From contig NZ_CP027869.1 in NCBI RefSeq assembly GCF_005490985.1, positions 930,001 through 994,000 of the forward strand: 64,000 bases of DNA, read 5' to 3'. The translations under genes were made by a program, and so were the position numbers. The DNA comes from Curtobacterium sp. SGAir0471. GTDB taxonomy: Bacteria > Actinomycetota > Actinomycetes > Actinomycetales > Microbacteriaceae. Under the pieces are notes generated by a model. It ran no database searches. It saw only the letters and a list, made by a program, of their open reading frames with translations, and had not been told where the DNA came from. The first letter of the stretch is position 1, and every line of letters begins with the position of its first letter. Positions 35,889-43,959 of the stretch are shown one piece after another.

Positions 35889-37873
35889 CCGCCAGCCTCA
35901 CCCACACCACCGGCATCCCCGTCCGCGGCGCCGGGTCGCTCTCCGGGGTCCGCGGTTGGTTCCGCGTCCACGCGGCGAGCCTCGCCTGGCTGCTCCCGGT
36001 CCTCGCCGTCACCGTCGCGGTGCAGCTCTGGAACATGTCCGGCACGCCGCAGCGCATCGACGACGAGGGGACCTACACCGCCCAGGCGTGGGCGATCACG
36101 AACCTCGGCGAGATCACCCACTACACGTACTGGTACGACCACCCGCCGCTGGGCTGGATCCAGATCGCGGCGTACACGTCGCTGACCGGGGCGTTCACGC
36201 GCTACCCGTTCGCCGTCGAGGCCGCCCGCGAGGCGATGGTCTTCTTCGCCGCCGTCTCGAGCCTGCTGCTCTTCGTGCTCGCACGTCGACTGGGCGCAGG
36301 TCGTGCGACGGCGGCCGTGGCGGGGCTCGTCTTCGCCCTCTCGCCGCTCGCCCTGCAGTACCACCGCACGGTCTACATCGACAACGTCGCGACGCCGTGG
36401 CTCCTCGCCGCGTTCGTCCTCGTGCTCAGCCGTCGGCAGCAGCTCGCCGGGTTCGCCGGAGCGGCCGCGTGCCTCGGCATCGCGGTGCTCTCCAAGGAGA
36501 CGTACCTGCTGGCACTGCCGTTCCTGATCTGGATGGCGGTCCGTCGGGCCGACCGGAGCACGCGTCGCTACACGCTCAGCGTGGCCGGGGCGGTGCTCGT
36601 CGTGATCGGTGGCGGGTACCTGCTGCTCGCCGCTGTGAAGGGCGAGCTCCTGCCAGGTGCCGGTCGGGTCAGCCTGTTCGAGGGCATCACCTACCAGCTC
36701 GGGTCGCGCACGGCGTCCGGCTCGGTCTTCGACGCGGGCAGCTTGGCGAACCAGGCCGCTTCGCAGTGGTGGGCGCTCGACCCGGTGTTCATCGTGCTCG
36801 GCTCGGTCGCCGCGGTCGTCGGACTCTTCCTGCGCCGGGTCCGCCCGATCGCCGCGATGCTCGTGTTCCTGCTCGCGATGATGTTCCGACCGAACGGGTA
36901 CCTGCCCGTGCCGTACGTGATCATGCTCGTGCCGTTCGCGGCCCTGCTCGTGGCGTACACCGCCGAGCGGGCGGTCCTCGCCCTGGCCGGTCGGACGCGC
37001 AGCAGCGCCCGGACCCGCGTCCGCGGCGTCGCCCGTCGCGGTCTCGGCGCCACGTGGGCCCTGGTCACTGCCGCGGCACTCGTGGTCGCCGTCCCGCTGT
37101 GGGGCACCCAGCTCCGCGGGTTCCTGTCGAGCAACCTCGACCTGCCGATGCAGCAGGCCGAGCAGTGGGTCGGCGACAACGTCCCGAAGTCCTCGCGGCT
37201 GCTCGTGGACGACGCCATGTGGGTCGACCTCGTACGGGACGGCTTCGCCCGGAACAACGTGATCTGGTACTACAAGCTCGACACGGACGCCGCCGTGCAG
37301 CGCCAGTCGCCGAACGGGTGGAAGGACTCCGACTACGTCGTCACGACGGACTCGATGCGCACCGGCGGGAACTCCTCGCAGGACGTGACGCAGGCCATCC
37401 GGAACTCGACGAGCGTGGCCACGTTCGGCACGGGTGACCAGCAGGTCGACGTCCGGCGCATCCACGCCGAGGGATCCGCCGCTGCCGACCGGGCCATCAC
37501 CGCCGCGACCAACGGGCGGAAGACGATGGGCACCGAGCTGGCGCAGAACCCGGCGCTCCGAGCCGATGCGGGAACGGCGTCGCAGTTCCGCGCCGGTCAG
37601 GTCGACTCGCGCGCGATGCTCGCCCTCGGACAGGTGCTCGCGGACCAGTCGGTGACCGTCGAACGGTTCCGCCCGCTCACGGGTGAGGACGGCCAGCCCT
37701 TCCGTCGGCTCGTCGTGCAGACCGCCGATCGGGCGGATGCTGCTCGCGCTGCGGCCACATTCGAGTCGATGAGCGACGGGATCCGCCCGGCCGACGTGGA
37801 GCGCGACGGCGACCGCGTCACCGTGACCTACGCCCCGGCCGACCCCACGACGACGCCGACCAGCGCGTCCTGA
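35885..37873 (+). CDS. GT39/ArnT-type membrane glycosyltransferase
   Basis: A 662-residue GT-C enzyme. Residues 58-62 (IDDEG) in the first periplasmic loop are the catalytic-acid motif, and YDHPPLGW (84-91) is the conserved lipid-sugar-binding segment. About ten helices follow to ~400, then a soluble extracellular domain (~420-650). Such enzymes move a sugar from polyprenyl-phosphate onto protein, lipid or polymer outside the membrane. A polyprenol-P-sugar donor could come from the Dpm-like gene at 41170. The start overlaps the GT2 stop. Confidence 0.88.
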   Translation: MTASLTHTTGIPVRGAGSLSGVRGWFRVHAASLAWLLPVLAVTVAVQLWNMSGTPQRIDDEGTYTAQAWAITNLGEITHYTYWYDHPPLGWIQIAAYTSLTGAFTRYPFAVEAAREAMVFFAAVSSLLLFVLARRLGAGRATAAVAGLVFALSPLALQYHRTVYIDNVATPWLLAAFVLVLSRRQQLAGFAGAAACLGIAVLSKETYLLALPFLIWMAVRRADRSTRRYTLSVAGAVLVVIGGGYLLLAAVKGELLPGAGRVSLFEGITYQLGSRTASGSVFDAGSLANQAASQWWALDPVFIVLGSVAAVVGLFLRRVRPIAAMLVFLLAMMFRPNGYLPVPYVIMLVPFAALLVAYTAERAVLALAGRTRSSARTRVRGVARRGLGATWALVTAAALVVAVPLWGTQLRGFLSSNLDLPMQQAEQWVGDNVPKSSRLLVDDAMWVDLVRDGFARNNVIWYYKLDTDAAVQRQSPNGWKDSDYVVTTDSMRTGGNSSQDVTQAIRNSTSVATFGTGDQQVDVRRIHAEGSAAADRAITAATNGRKTMGTELAQNPALRADAGTASQFRAGQVDSRAMLALGQVLADQSVTVERFRPLTGEDGQPFRRLVVQTADRADAARAAATFESMSDGIRPADVERDGDRVTVTYAPADPTTTPTSAS

Positions 37874-37887
37874 CCCGGACCCCGTGC

Positions 37888-38036
37888 GAGCGGGCGGAAC
37901 CGGCAGCGCGGGCTCCGTGCCCGAGCAGGAACCGCTCGCTCGCGGGACCGGCCGGCGCTCCCGTACCTCGTCCGGGGCCGAGCGGGCGGAACCGGCAGCG
38001 CGGGCCCCGGATCCGAGCGGGAACCGCCCACTCGCG
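37888..38036. repeat. Two ~57-bp hairpin repeats (GAGCGGGCGG family)
   Basis: GAGCGGGCGGAACCGGCAGC at 37888 and again at 37980, each followed ~40 bp later by an inverse CCGCYCRCTCGCG end (to 37943 and 38036). Confidence 0.8.
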
Positions 38037-38050
38037 AAACCGCCGCCAGT

Positions 38051-38214
38051 ACCAGCCAGCACAACCCAGCACCAGCCAGCACAACCCAGCACAACCCAGC
38101 ACCAGCCAGCCAGCCAACCCAGCACCAGCCAGCCAACCCAGCACCAGCCAGCACAACCCAGCAACCGCCAGCACCAGCAACCGCCAGCACCAGCAACCGC
38201 CAGCACCAGACAAG
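38051..38214. repeat. 164-nt T-free, C/A-rich repeat tract
   Basis: No T occurs in the + strand for 164 nt. The tract is built from CCAGCA, CAACCCAG and AACCGCCAGCACCAG repeats. The RNA would be C-rich, G-poor and unstructured, the profile of a Rho loading site. It lies between the GT39 gene and DUF4397. Confidence 0.7.
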
Positions 38215-38254
38215 TGCCGGCACCCAACACCGCCCGAACCGAAGGAGCACCACG

Positions 38255-39130
38255 ATGCACGCACGCACCTCCGCCCCGAACGCCGCGCCCAGCACCACCG
38301 CCCGCACCACCGCCCGCCGCACGGCCCGCCGCCCGGTCGTCGTGGCCGGGATCGCCGCGGCCATCGTCGCCGCCACCGTCGGCCTCGCCGCACCGCAGAC
38401 CGCCTCGGCCGCGACCGGCACCGACGAGGGCTGGCTCCGCGTCGGCCACCTCTCCCCGGACACCAAGGGCGTCGACGTCGAGCTCACGAGCCTGTCCGGC
38501 GGCAAGACGGTCTTCGAGCTCGACGACGTCACGTACGGCCAGGTCAGCCCGTACCAGGAGCTCCCGGTCGGCACCTACGTCCTGTCGATGCGCGCCGCCG
38601 ACGCCCCCGACTCCACCCCGGTGATCTCGACCGACGTCCAGGTGCAGGAGGGCAACGCGAGCACGGTCGTCGCCTACGGCAAGAACGCCGACCTGAAGAC
38701 CACGGCGTTCTCCGACGATCTGCAGCAGCCCGGCGACGGCAAGGCAAAGCTCCGGCTCGTGCAGGCTGCGACCACCGCGAAGGCGGTCGACGTCAGCACC
38801 ACCGACGGCACCGCCATCGCCGAGGACGCCGCCTTCGGTACCGCGACGCAGTACGCCACTGTCGGCGCCGGCAAGTGGGATCTCGACGTCTCGGGCAGCG
38901 GCCAGCGCGGCACCGCCGAGGTCGACCTCGCCGGCAACACCGTCTCCACGCTCTTCGTCCTCGACGACAGCAAGGGCGACCTGACCGTCGTGCCCGTCAC
39001 CGACGCGGCCGCCACGGCAGCGACCCCGTCCGGCGGCGTCCAGACCGGTGGCGGCGGCGCGGCCGCCGACCGTCCCTTCACCGAGTTCACGCACGCGGTC
39101 GTCGCGGCGTTCCGCTCGCTGTTCCACTGA
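38255..39130 (+). CDS. Secreted DUF4397 surface protein
   Basis: A 291-residue exported protein. A long basic n-region precedes the signal helix VVVAGIAAAIVAATVGLA, with cleavage likely near TASA-A (~50). The DUF4397 beta-domain follows (~56-165: WLRVGHLSPDTKGVDVELT...LPVGTYVLSMRAAD), then a second related beta half to ~245. The C-terminus has GGVQTGGGG and then a short hydrophobic/aromatic end. No LPxTG is present. ATG follows GAAGGAG. With the class F sortase two genes on, it is the best candidate sortase substrate in the window (inference). Confidence 0.88.
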   Translation: MHARTSAPNAAPSTTARTTARRTARRPVVVAGIAAAIVAATVGLAAPQTASAATGTDEGWLRVGHLSPDTKGVDVELTSLSGGKTVFELDDVTYGQVSPYQELPVGTYVLSMRAADAPDSTPVISTDVQVQEGNASTVVAYGKNADLKTTAFSDDLQQPGDGKAKLRLVQAATTAKAVDVSTTDGTAIAEDAAFGTATQYATVGAGKWDLDVSGSGQRGTAEVDLAGNTVSTLFVLDDSKGDLTVVPVTDAAATAATPSGGVQTGGGGAAADRPFTEFTHAVVAAFRSLFH

Positions 39131-39136
39131 CCGACG

Positions 39137-39222
39137 GGCCGCCGACGGGTCGCGTGACCCGTCGGGCCCGGCCTGGAGGCGCGGATCACCGCAGCCGGTC
39201 CGCCCACGTGCACCGCGCCTCC
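39137..39222. terminator. Double hairpin after DUF4397
   Basis: First hairpin: arms 39143-39151 and 39156-39164 (CGACGGGTC), 4-nt loop, with further pairing outside. The second belongs to the GGAGGC family: arms 39175-39184 and 39213-39222 (GGAGGCGCGG and complement). Confidence 0.65.
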
Positions 39223-39261
39223 CGTCCGACCGTCCCCGACCACCCCGGAAGAGGTGCCGGC

Positions 39262-40413
39262 ATGACCCGCAGGACCTGGATCCCCATCACCGCCGCGGCG
39301 GCGCTCGTCGTCGCCGTGGGCGTCGCCCTCGTCGCCGTCCGTCCCTGGGGCGACTCCGCGCCACAGGCCGGGACGACGTCGAGCGCGACCTCGTCGCCGG
39401 CGCCCGACGTCGACCGCAGCGCGGCGCAGCTCCGCACGGACTTCCTCGACGACTACGTGCGGGACGGGCGCGTCGTCCGCACCGACCAGGGCGGCGACAC
39501 CGTCAGCGAGGGGCAGGCGTACGGCCTGCTCATCGCGTACGCCAACGACGACCGGAAGACCTTCGGGGAGATCTGGTCGTGGACGGAGCGACACCTGGTG
39601 ACGGACGACGACCTGCTCGCGTGGCGGTGGACCCCCGAGGACGGCGTCGCCGACGAGCAGTCCGCGAGCGACGCCGACCTCGACACGGCCAGGGCCCTCG
39701 TGCTCGCGGGGGAGCGCTGGGACGACGAGCGGTACACGACGGCGGGGAAGGCCGTGGCGTCGGCGATCCTCGAGCACGAGACCGCGACGACCGACCTCGG
39801 CACGATCCTGCTGCCGGGGCCGTGGGCGGACAGCGAGCCCTACCGGTACAACGCCTCGTACGCGTCGCCGGCGGCGTTCCGGATCCTCGAGCGGGCCACC
39901 GGTGACCGGCGGTGGACCGAGCTCGAGCGGGGCTCGTCGGCCGCGACCGCCGCCGTGCTCGACGAGAGCGACCTGCCGAGCGACTGGTCGCAGGTGCACG
40001 CGGACGGCTCGGTCGACCCGATGCCGGCCACGGGTGACCAGGGGAGCGTCGTCTACGGGTGGGAGGCCATGCGCCTGCCGCTGCGCTACGCAGAGGCCTG
40101 CTCCGCGGACGACCGTGCCCTCGCCGGCTCCGTCGCGCCGACCCTCGAACGGAGCACGCAGCTCGCGGCGCAGCTCGACCTCGGCGGGACGGCCGTGACC
40201 GGGGACACGAGCGGGCTGGCCTACGCGGCCCGAGCAGCCGCGGAGCAGGCCGCGGGATCCTCCGCGGCTGCTGCCGCCGACCTGCGTCGGATGGACCGGA
40301 CGGCGGCGACCACGCCGACCTACTACGGCGATGCGTGGGCGGCGCTCGGTGCGACCATGCTCACGTCGGACGTCCTCGGAGGCTGCGCGACCGAGGCGGG
40401 AGGAGCCTCGTGA
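39262..40413 (+). CDS. Glycoside hydrolase family 8 protein, membrane-anchored or secreted
   Basis: A 383-residue GH8 enzyme, the family of endoglucanases and of the BcsZ cellulase tied to polymer synthesis. An N-terminal helix (ITAAAALVVAVGVALVAV) anchors or exports it. Catalytic Glu83 is in VSEGQAYGLLIAY. ASDADLDTARALVLAGERW (135-153) matches the GH8 signature with the Asp pair. YRYNASYASPAAFRI and TYYGDAWAALG are substrate-cleft segments. It lies between DUF4397 and the sortase (4-bp overlap with the latter) in the block carrying the GT2 synthase, so a polymer-trimming role is plausible. Confidence 0.88.
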   Translation: MTRRTWIPITAAAALVVAVGVALVAVRPWGDSAPQAGTTSSATSSPAPDVDRSAAQLRTDFLDDYVRDGRVVRTDQGGDTVSEGQAYGLLIAYANDDRKTFGEIWSWTERHLVTDDDLLAWRWTPEDGVADEQSASDADLDTARALVLAGERWDDERYTTAGKAVASAILEHETATTDLGTILLPGPWADSEPYRYNASYASPAAFRILERATGDRRWTELERGSSAATAAVLDESDLPSDWSQVHADGSVDPMPATGDQGSVVYGWEAMRLPLRYAEACSADDRALAGSVAPTLERSTQLAAQLDLGGTAVTGDTSGLAYAARAAAEQAAGSSAAAAADLRRMDRTAATTPTYYGDAWAALGATMLTSDVLGGCATEAGGAS

Positions 40414-41123
40414 CCGGGCGTCGCGCCGCGGCGGAGCCGATCCGCTGGTGGTCCGGCCGCCGCGGTGCGGTCGTCGGCGGGGTGCTCGCCGCGGTGCTGG
40501 TCGGCGGCGGCATCGCCGGGGTGGCCGTCGCGACCACGGGGAACGGCGACACGGCCGCACGACCGGCAGCGGGCAGCAGCGCGTCCGCGTCGACCGATCC
40601 CGGTGCGGCCGCGAACGGCTCCGGCACCGGGGACACGTCGGGCTTCCAGGATCCGGCAGCGCCGGCGGCTCGCTCGTCCGCGACGCCCGTGCGGGTGGAG
40701 ATCCCGGCGATCGGGGTGTCCTCGGGGCTCGAGGACCTCGGGCGCGGGGCGGCCGGCGAGCTCGACCCGCCGAAGGACTGGGACAGCGCCGGGTGGTTCG
40801 CCGACGGCATCGTGCCGGGTCAGGTCGGACCGGCCGTGATCGCCGGGCACGTCGACAGCCCCACGAGCGCCGCGGTGTTCTTCCGCCTCGACGAACTCGT
40901 GGCGGGGGACGAGATCCACGTCGTCATGTCGGACGGCACGACCCGCACCTTCACGGTCGAGCGATCGGAGCGCGCGGCGAAGTCGGCGTTCCCCACGAGC
41001 GACGTCTACGGCAGCGCCCCCACACCGCAGCTCCGGCTGATCACCTGCGACGGCACGTTCGACACCGCCACGGGGCACTACACCGACAATCTGATCGTGT
41101 TCGCAGACCTCTCGTCGAACTGA
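40410..41123 (+). CDS. Class F sortase
   Basis: A 237-residue membrane-anchored transpeptidase. An N-terminal helix (AVVGGVLAAVLVGGGIAGVAVA) and a Ser/Ala/Gly linker precede the sortase barrel from ~92 (VRVEIPAIGVSSGLEDLG). The active-site His is in AVIAGHVDS and the Cys in LRLITCDGTFD. The Arg usually found a few residues later is absent at the obvious place: the sequence reads GHYTDNLIVFA, with Thr where Arg is common. GTG at 40410 overlaps the GH8 stop. No LPxTG protein is encoded nearby. Confidence 0.87.
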   Translation: MTGRRAAAEPIRWWSGRRGAVVGGVLAAVLVGGGIAGVAVATTGNGDTAARPAAGSSASASTDPGAAANGSGTGDTSGFQDPAAPAARSSATPVRVEIPAIGVSSGLEDLGRGAAGELDPPKDWDSAGWFADGIVPGQVGPAVIAGHVDSPTSAAVFFRLDELVAGDEIHVVMSDGTTRTFTVERSERAAKSAFPTSDVYGSAPTPQLRLITCDGTFDTATGHYTDNLIVFADLSSN

Positions 41124-41169
41124 CGCAGGAGCGACCCGATACCCTTCGATGCGAAGCGCAAGGAGCACC

Positions 41170-41964
41170 ATGAGCACGTCACTGGTCATCATCCCGACCT
41201 ACGACGAGGCGGAGAACGTCCGCCCGATCGTCGCACGCACCCTGGCTGCCACCGACGACAGCGTCCACGTCCTCGTCGTGGACGACAACTCGCCGGACGG
41301 CACCGGTGACATCGCGGACGAGATCGCACGTGAGACCGACCGGGTGCACGTGATGCACCGCACGGTCAAGGACGGCCTCGGCGGGGCGTACCTCGCCGGC
41401 TTCGCCTGGGGCCTCGAGCACGGCTACGACAAGCTCGTGGAGATGGACGCCGACGGCTCGCACCACCCCGAGTACCTGCCGTGGATGCTCGAGCTCGCCG
41501 ACACGAACGACCTCGTCCTCGGCTCCCGCTGGATCAAGGGCGGCGAGGTCGAGAACTGGCCGTGGTACCGCGAGCTGCTCTCGCGCGGCGGGAACCTCTA
41601 CACGCGCATGGCGCTCGGCATCGCGGTCCGCGACGCGACCGGCGGCTTCCGGGTCTTCACGTCGACGGCGTTCGAGCGCATCGACCTGGCCGGGGTCGCG
41701 TCGAAGGGCTACTGCTTCCAGGTCGACCTGTGCTGGCGTGCCCTCGAGGCCGGCCTCCGCGTCGTCGAGACGCCCATCACGTTCACCGAGCGCGAGTTCG
41801 GCGTCTCGAAGATGAGCGGCAACATCGTCCGCGAGAGCCTGACCCTGGTCACGAAGTGGGGCATCGACCGACGCCTGCGCGAGGTCCGGTCGGTCGTCAA
41901 GAACCACCGCCGCCTGCCCTCGGTCCGGAAGAACGCCCACGCCGTGGCGGACCAGTCGGCCTGA
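41170..41964 (+). CDS. Polyprenol monophosphomannose synthase-like GT2 (Dpm1/Ppm1 type)
   Basis: A 264-residue cytosolic-face glycosyltransferase that loads a sugar from a nucleotide donor onto polyprenyl phosphate. VIIPTYDEAENV (~7-18), VVDDNSPDGTGD (37-48), the metal motif DAD (93-95, EMDADGSHHP), LVLGSRWIKGG and the TEREFGVSKMSGNIVRESL end all fit the Dpm1 group. There is no C-terminal membrane domain. ATG at 41170 has AGGAG 5 bases upstream. It closes the envelope block and could feed the GT39 enzyme. Confidence 0.92.
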   Translation: MSTSLVIIPTYDEAENVRPIVARTLAATDDSVHVLVVDDNSPDGTGDIADEIARETDRVHVMHRTVKDGLGGAYLAGFAWGLEHGYDKLVEMDADGSHHPEYLPWMLELADTNDLVLGSRWIKGGEVENWPWYRELLSRGGNLYTRMALGIAVRDATGGFRVFTSTAFERIDLAGVASKGYCFQVDLCWRALEAGLRVVETPITFTEREFGVSKMSGNIVRESLTLVTKWGIDRRLREVRSVVKNHRRLPSVRKNAHAVADQSA

Positions 41965-42069
41965 GCCGGTTGCTCCGTGCCCGGTCGCGCTGACCGGGCG
42001 GGGCCATGCGGTCTCCGTGCCTGGTCCGTGCCCGGTCTGACTGGCGGGGGCGACAGGCTGGTCTGATCC

Positions 42070-42120
42070 GCGAAAGCGACAGTCCCCCGTGGAGGTTCCA
42101 CGGGGGACTGTCGCTTTTGC
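42070..42120. terminator. Bidirectional terminator between dpm-like gene and treZ
   Basis: 24-bp arms 42070-42093 and 42097-42120 with one mismatch and a 3-nt loop. The stem has GCGACAGTCCCCCGTGG, ending CTTTT on the + strand and having an A-run on the left arm for the other strand. The genes on both sides converge here. Confidence 0.85.
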
Positions 42121-42126
42121 GGGAGG

Positions 42127-42220
42127 GTCGAGGACGGCCGTCGAGGACGGCCGTCAGCGCAGGACGGCCGTCAGCGCAGGACGGCCGTCAGCGCAGGACG
42201 GCCGTCAGCGCAGGACGACC
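42127..42220. repeat. 17-bp minisatellite copied from the 3' end of treZ
   Basis: Units GTCAGCGCAGGACGGCC at 42153, 42170 and 42187 are identical. The one at 42204-42220 has one change and contains the treZ stop and last codons. Two 13-bp relatives precede them at 42127 and 42140. Confidence 0.85.
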
Positions 42221-43959
42221 ACGCCCCGTGACGCGAAGCGGACGAGGCCGGCCTCGACGGTCGCCTCGCCGAAGCGGTAGAGCTCCTCGCCGGTCGAGTC
42301 GGGGACGGGCACCTCGGCAGCGTCGTCGGCGAAGTTCACCACGACGTGCACCGGCTTCGCATCGGGCCCGAGCAGGCCGCGGGTGAGCACCAGCCACCGG
42401 TCGTCCCCGTCGAAGCGGACGGCGTTCGCCTCGTAGCGGTGATCGACGAACGCCTGGTCCGTCCGGCGCAGCGCGACGAGCACACGGTAGGCCCGGAGGA
42501 TCCGGGCTCCGCGATCGGACGTGACGTCCGCCCAGTCGAGCTTCGAGTTCGTGAACGTGGTCGGGTCCTGCGGGTCGGGGACGACCGACTCGTCCCACCC
42601 GTGCTCCGCGAACTCCGCGATGCGCCCCTTCGCGGTGATCTCGCCCAGGGCCTTCTCCGGGTGCGAGGTGAAGAACTGCCACGGCGTGGTCGCCGCGAAC
42701 TCCTCACCCATGAACAGCATCGGGGTGAAGGGGCCGAGCAGCGTCAGCGCCGCGGCGATGACGAGTGACTCGTCGTCGAGCGTCGCGGCGAGGCGGTCGC
42801 CCGCAGCGCGGTTGCCGATCTGGTCGTGGTTCTGGTTCGCGACGACGAGCGCCGTCGTGGGTGAGGTGCCACGGTCGATCGGTCGTCCGTGTCGCTTCCC
42901 CCGGAACGACGACCACGTGCCGTCGTGGAAGAACCCGTGCTCCAGGACCTTCGCCAACGCGGACAGCGGTTCGAAGTCGGCGTAGTAGCCGTTCGTCTCA
43001 CCGGTGACGGCCACGTGGACGGCGTGGTGGAAGTCGTCCGACCACTGGCCGGTGAGGCCGTAGCCGGAGGCCTCCTGCGGACGGAACATGATCGGGTCGT
43101 TGAGGTCGGACTCGGCGATGAGCGACAGCGGGCGGCCGACGAACTCGGAGTACGCCTCGGTCTCGGACGCCATGACCTGCAGCACGTGCGGGCGGGTGGT
43201 GTCCCGGATCGCGTGCACGGCATCGAGCCGGAGCCCGTCCACGTGGTGGTCGCGGAACCACATCCGGACGTTGTCGAGCACGTACCTGCGGACCTCGGGG
43301 TGCTCGACGTTGACCGAGTCGCCCCACGTGTTGCCGAGGCCCTGCAGCAGGTACGGACCGTACAGCGGCAGGTAGTTGCCGCTCGGACCGAGGTGGTTGT
43401 AGACGACGTCCTGGATGACGCCGAGACCCAGCGCGTGGGCGGTGTCGACGAAGCGGTCGTAGGCGTCCGGGCCGCCGTACGGGTGGTGCACTGCGAACCA
43501 GCCGACCCCGTCGTAGCCCCAGTTCCACTCGCCGTTGACGGCGTTGACCGGGAGGAGCTCGACGAACTCCACGCCGAGCTCGACGAGGTGGTCGAGCTTG
43601 GCGGCGGCGGCGTCGAGCGTGCCCTCGGGGGTGTACGTGCCGATGTGCATCTCGTAGATGACGGCCCCGCGCGCGGGACGACCGGTCCATGCCTCGTCGG
43701 TCCATGCGAACCGCTCGGGGTCGACGACCTCGGACGTGCCGTGCACGCCGTCCGGCTGGTACCGGCTGCGGGGGTCCGGTCGGACGTCCTCGTCGTCGTC
43801 GATGCGGAAGCCGTAGCGTGCTCCGACCACCGGGGCGATCTCGTCGGTGCTCCACCAGTCGTCGTCACCGCGGGTCAGCGCGTACTCGACGTCGTCGACG
43901 ACCAGGCGCACGCGCTCCGGGTTCGGCGCCCAGACGGCGTAGCGGGCGGGAACGGTCAT
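42205..43959 (-). CDS. treZ: Maltooligosyltrehalose trehalohydrolase TreZ
   Basis: TreZ releases free trehalose from maltooligosyltrehalose made by TreY. 584 residues, normal length. An N-terminal beta domain ([18 protein letters not shown]) precedes the GH13 barrel, with [31 protein letters not shown], nucleophile Asp ~245 in [10 protein letters not shown], acid Glu ~281 in [10 protein letters not shown], and [10 protein letters not shown] at ~378. The barrel ends in a C-terminal beta domain. ATG overlaps the treY stop by 4 bp, the last gene of treX-treY-treZ. Its stop codon lies inside a 17-bp tandem repeat. Confidence 0.96.
   Translation of the reverse strand: MTVPARYAVWAPNPERVRLVVDDVEYALTRGDDDWWSTDEIAPVVGARYGFRIDDDEDVRPDPRSRYQPDGVHGTSEVVDPERFAWTDEAWTGRPARGAVIYEMHIGTYTPEGTLDAAAAKLDHLVELGVEFVELLPVNAVNGEWNWGYDGVGWFAVHHPYGGPDAYDRFVDTAHALGLGVIQDVVYNHLGPSGNYLPLYGPYLLQGLGNTWGDSVNVEHPEVRRYVLDNVRMWFRDHHVDGLRLDAVHAIRDTTRPHVLQVMASETEAYSEFVGRPLSLIAESDLNDPIMFRPQEASGYGLTGQWSDDFHHAVHVAVTGETNGYYADFEPLSALAKVLEHGFFHDGTWSSFRGKRHGRPIDRGTSPTTALVVANQNHDQIGNRAAGDRLAATLDDESLVIAAALTLLGPFTPMLFMGEEFAATTPWQFFTSHPEKALGEITAKGRIAEFAEHGWDESVVPDPQDPTTFTNSKLDWADVTSDRGARILRAYRVLVALRRTDQAFVDHRYEANAVRFDGDDRWLVLTRGLLGPDAKPVHVVVNFADDAAEVPVPDSTGEELYRFGEATVEAGLVRFASRGVVVLR

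Noticed and set aside
35618..39127. A very long (1,169-codon) open frame on the minus strand, and similar ones at 1942-4806, 5039-8311 and 54875-58000
   Set aside because: They lie opposite well-identified genes. Their translations are Arg/Gly/Val/Asp-rich with no domain, as expected from GC-biased third positions of the real strand.
39262..40413. GH8 gene as part of a true bacterial cellulose operon
   Set aside because: No BcsB, BcsC or PilZ domain is present, and GtrA/GT39/sortase genes do not belong to bcs operons. Only the enzyme-type analogy is retained.
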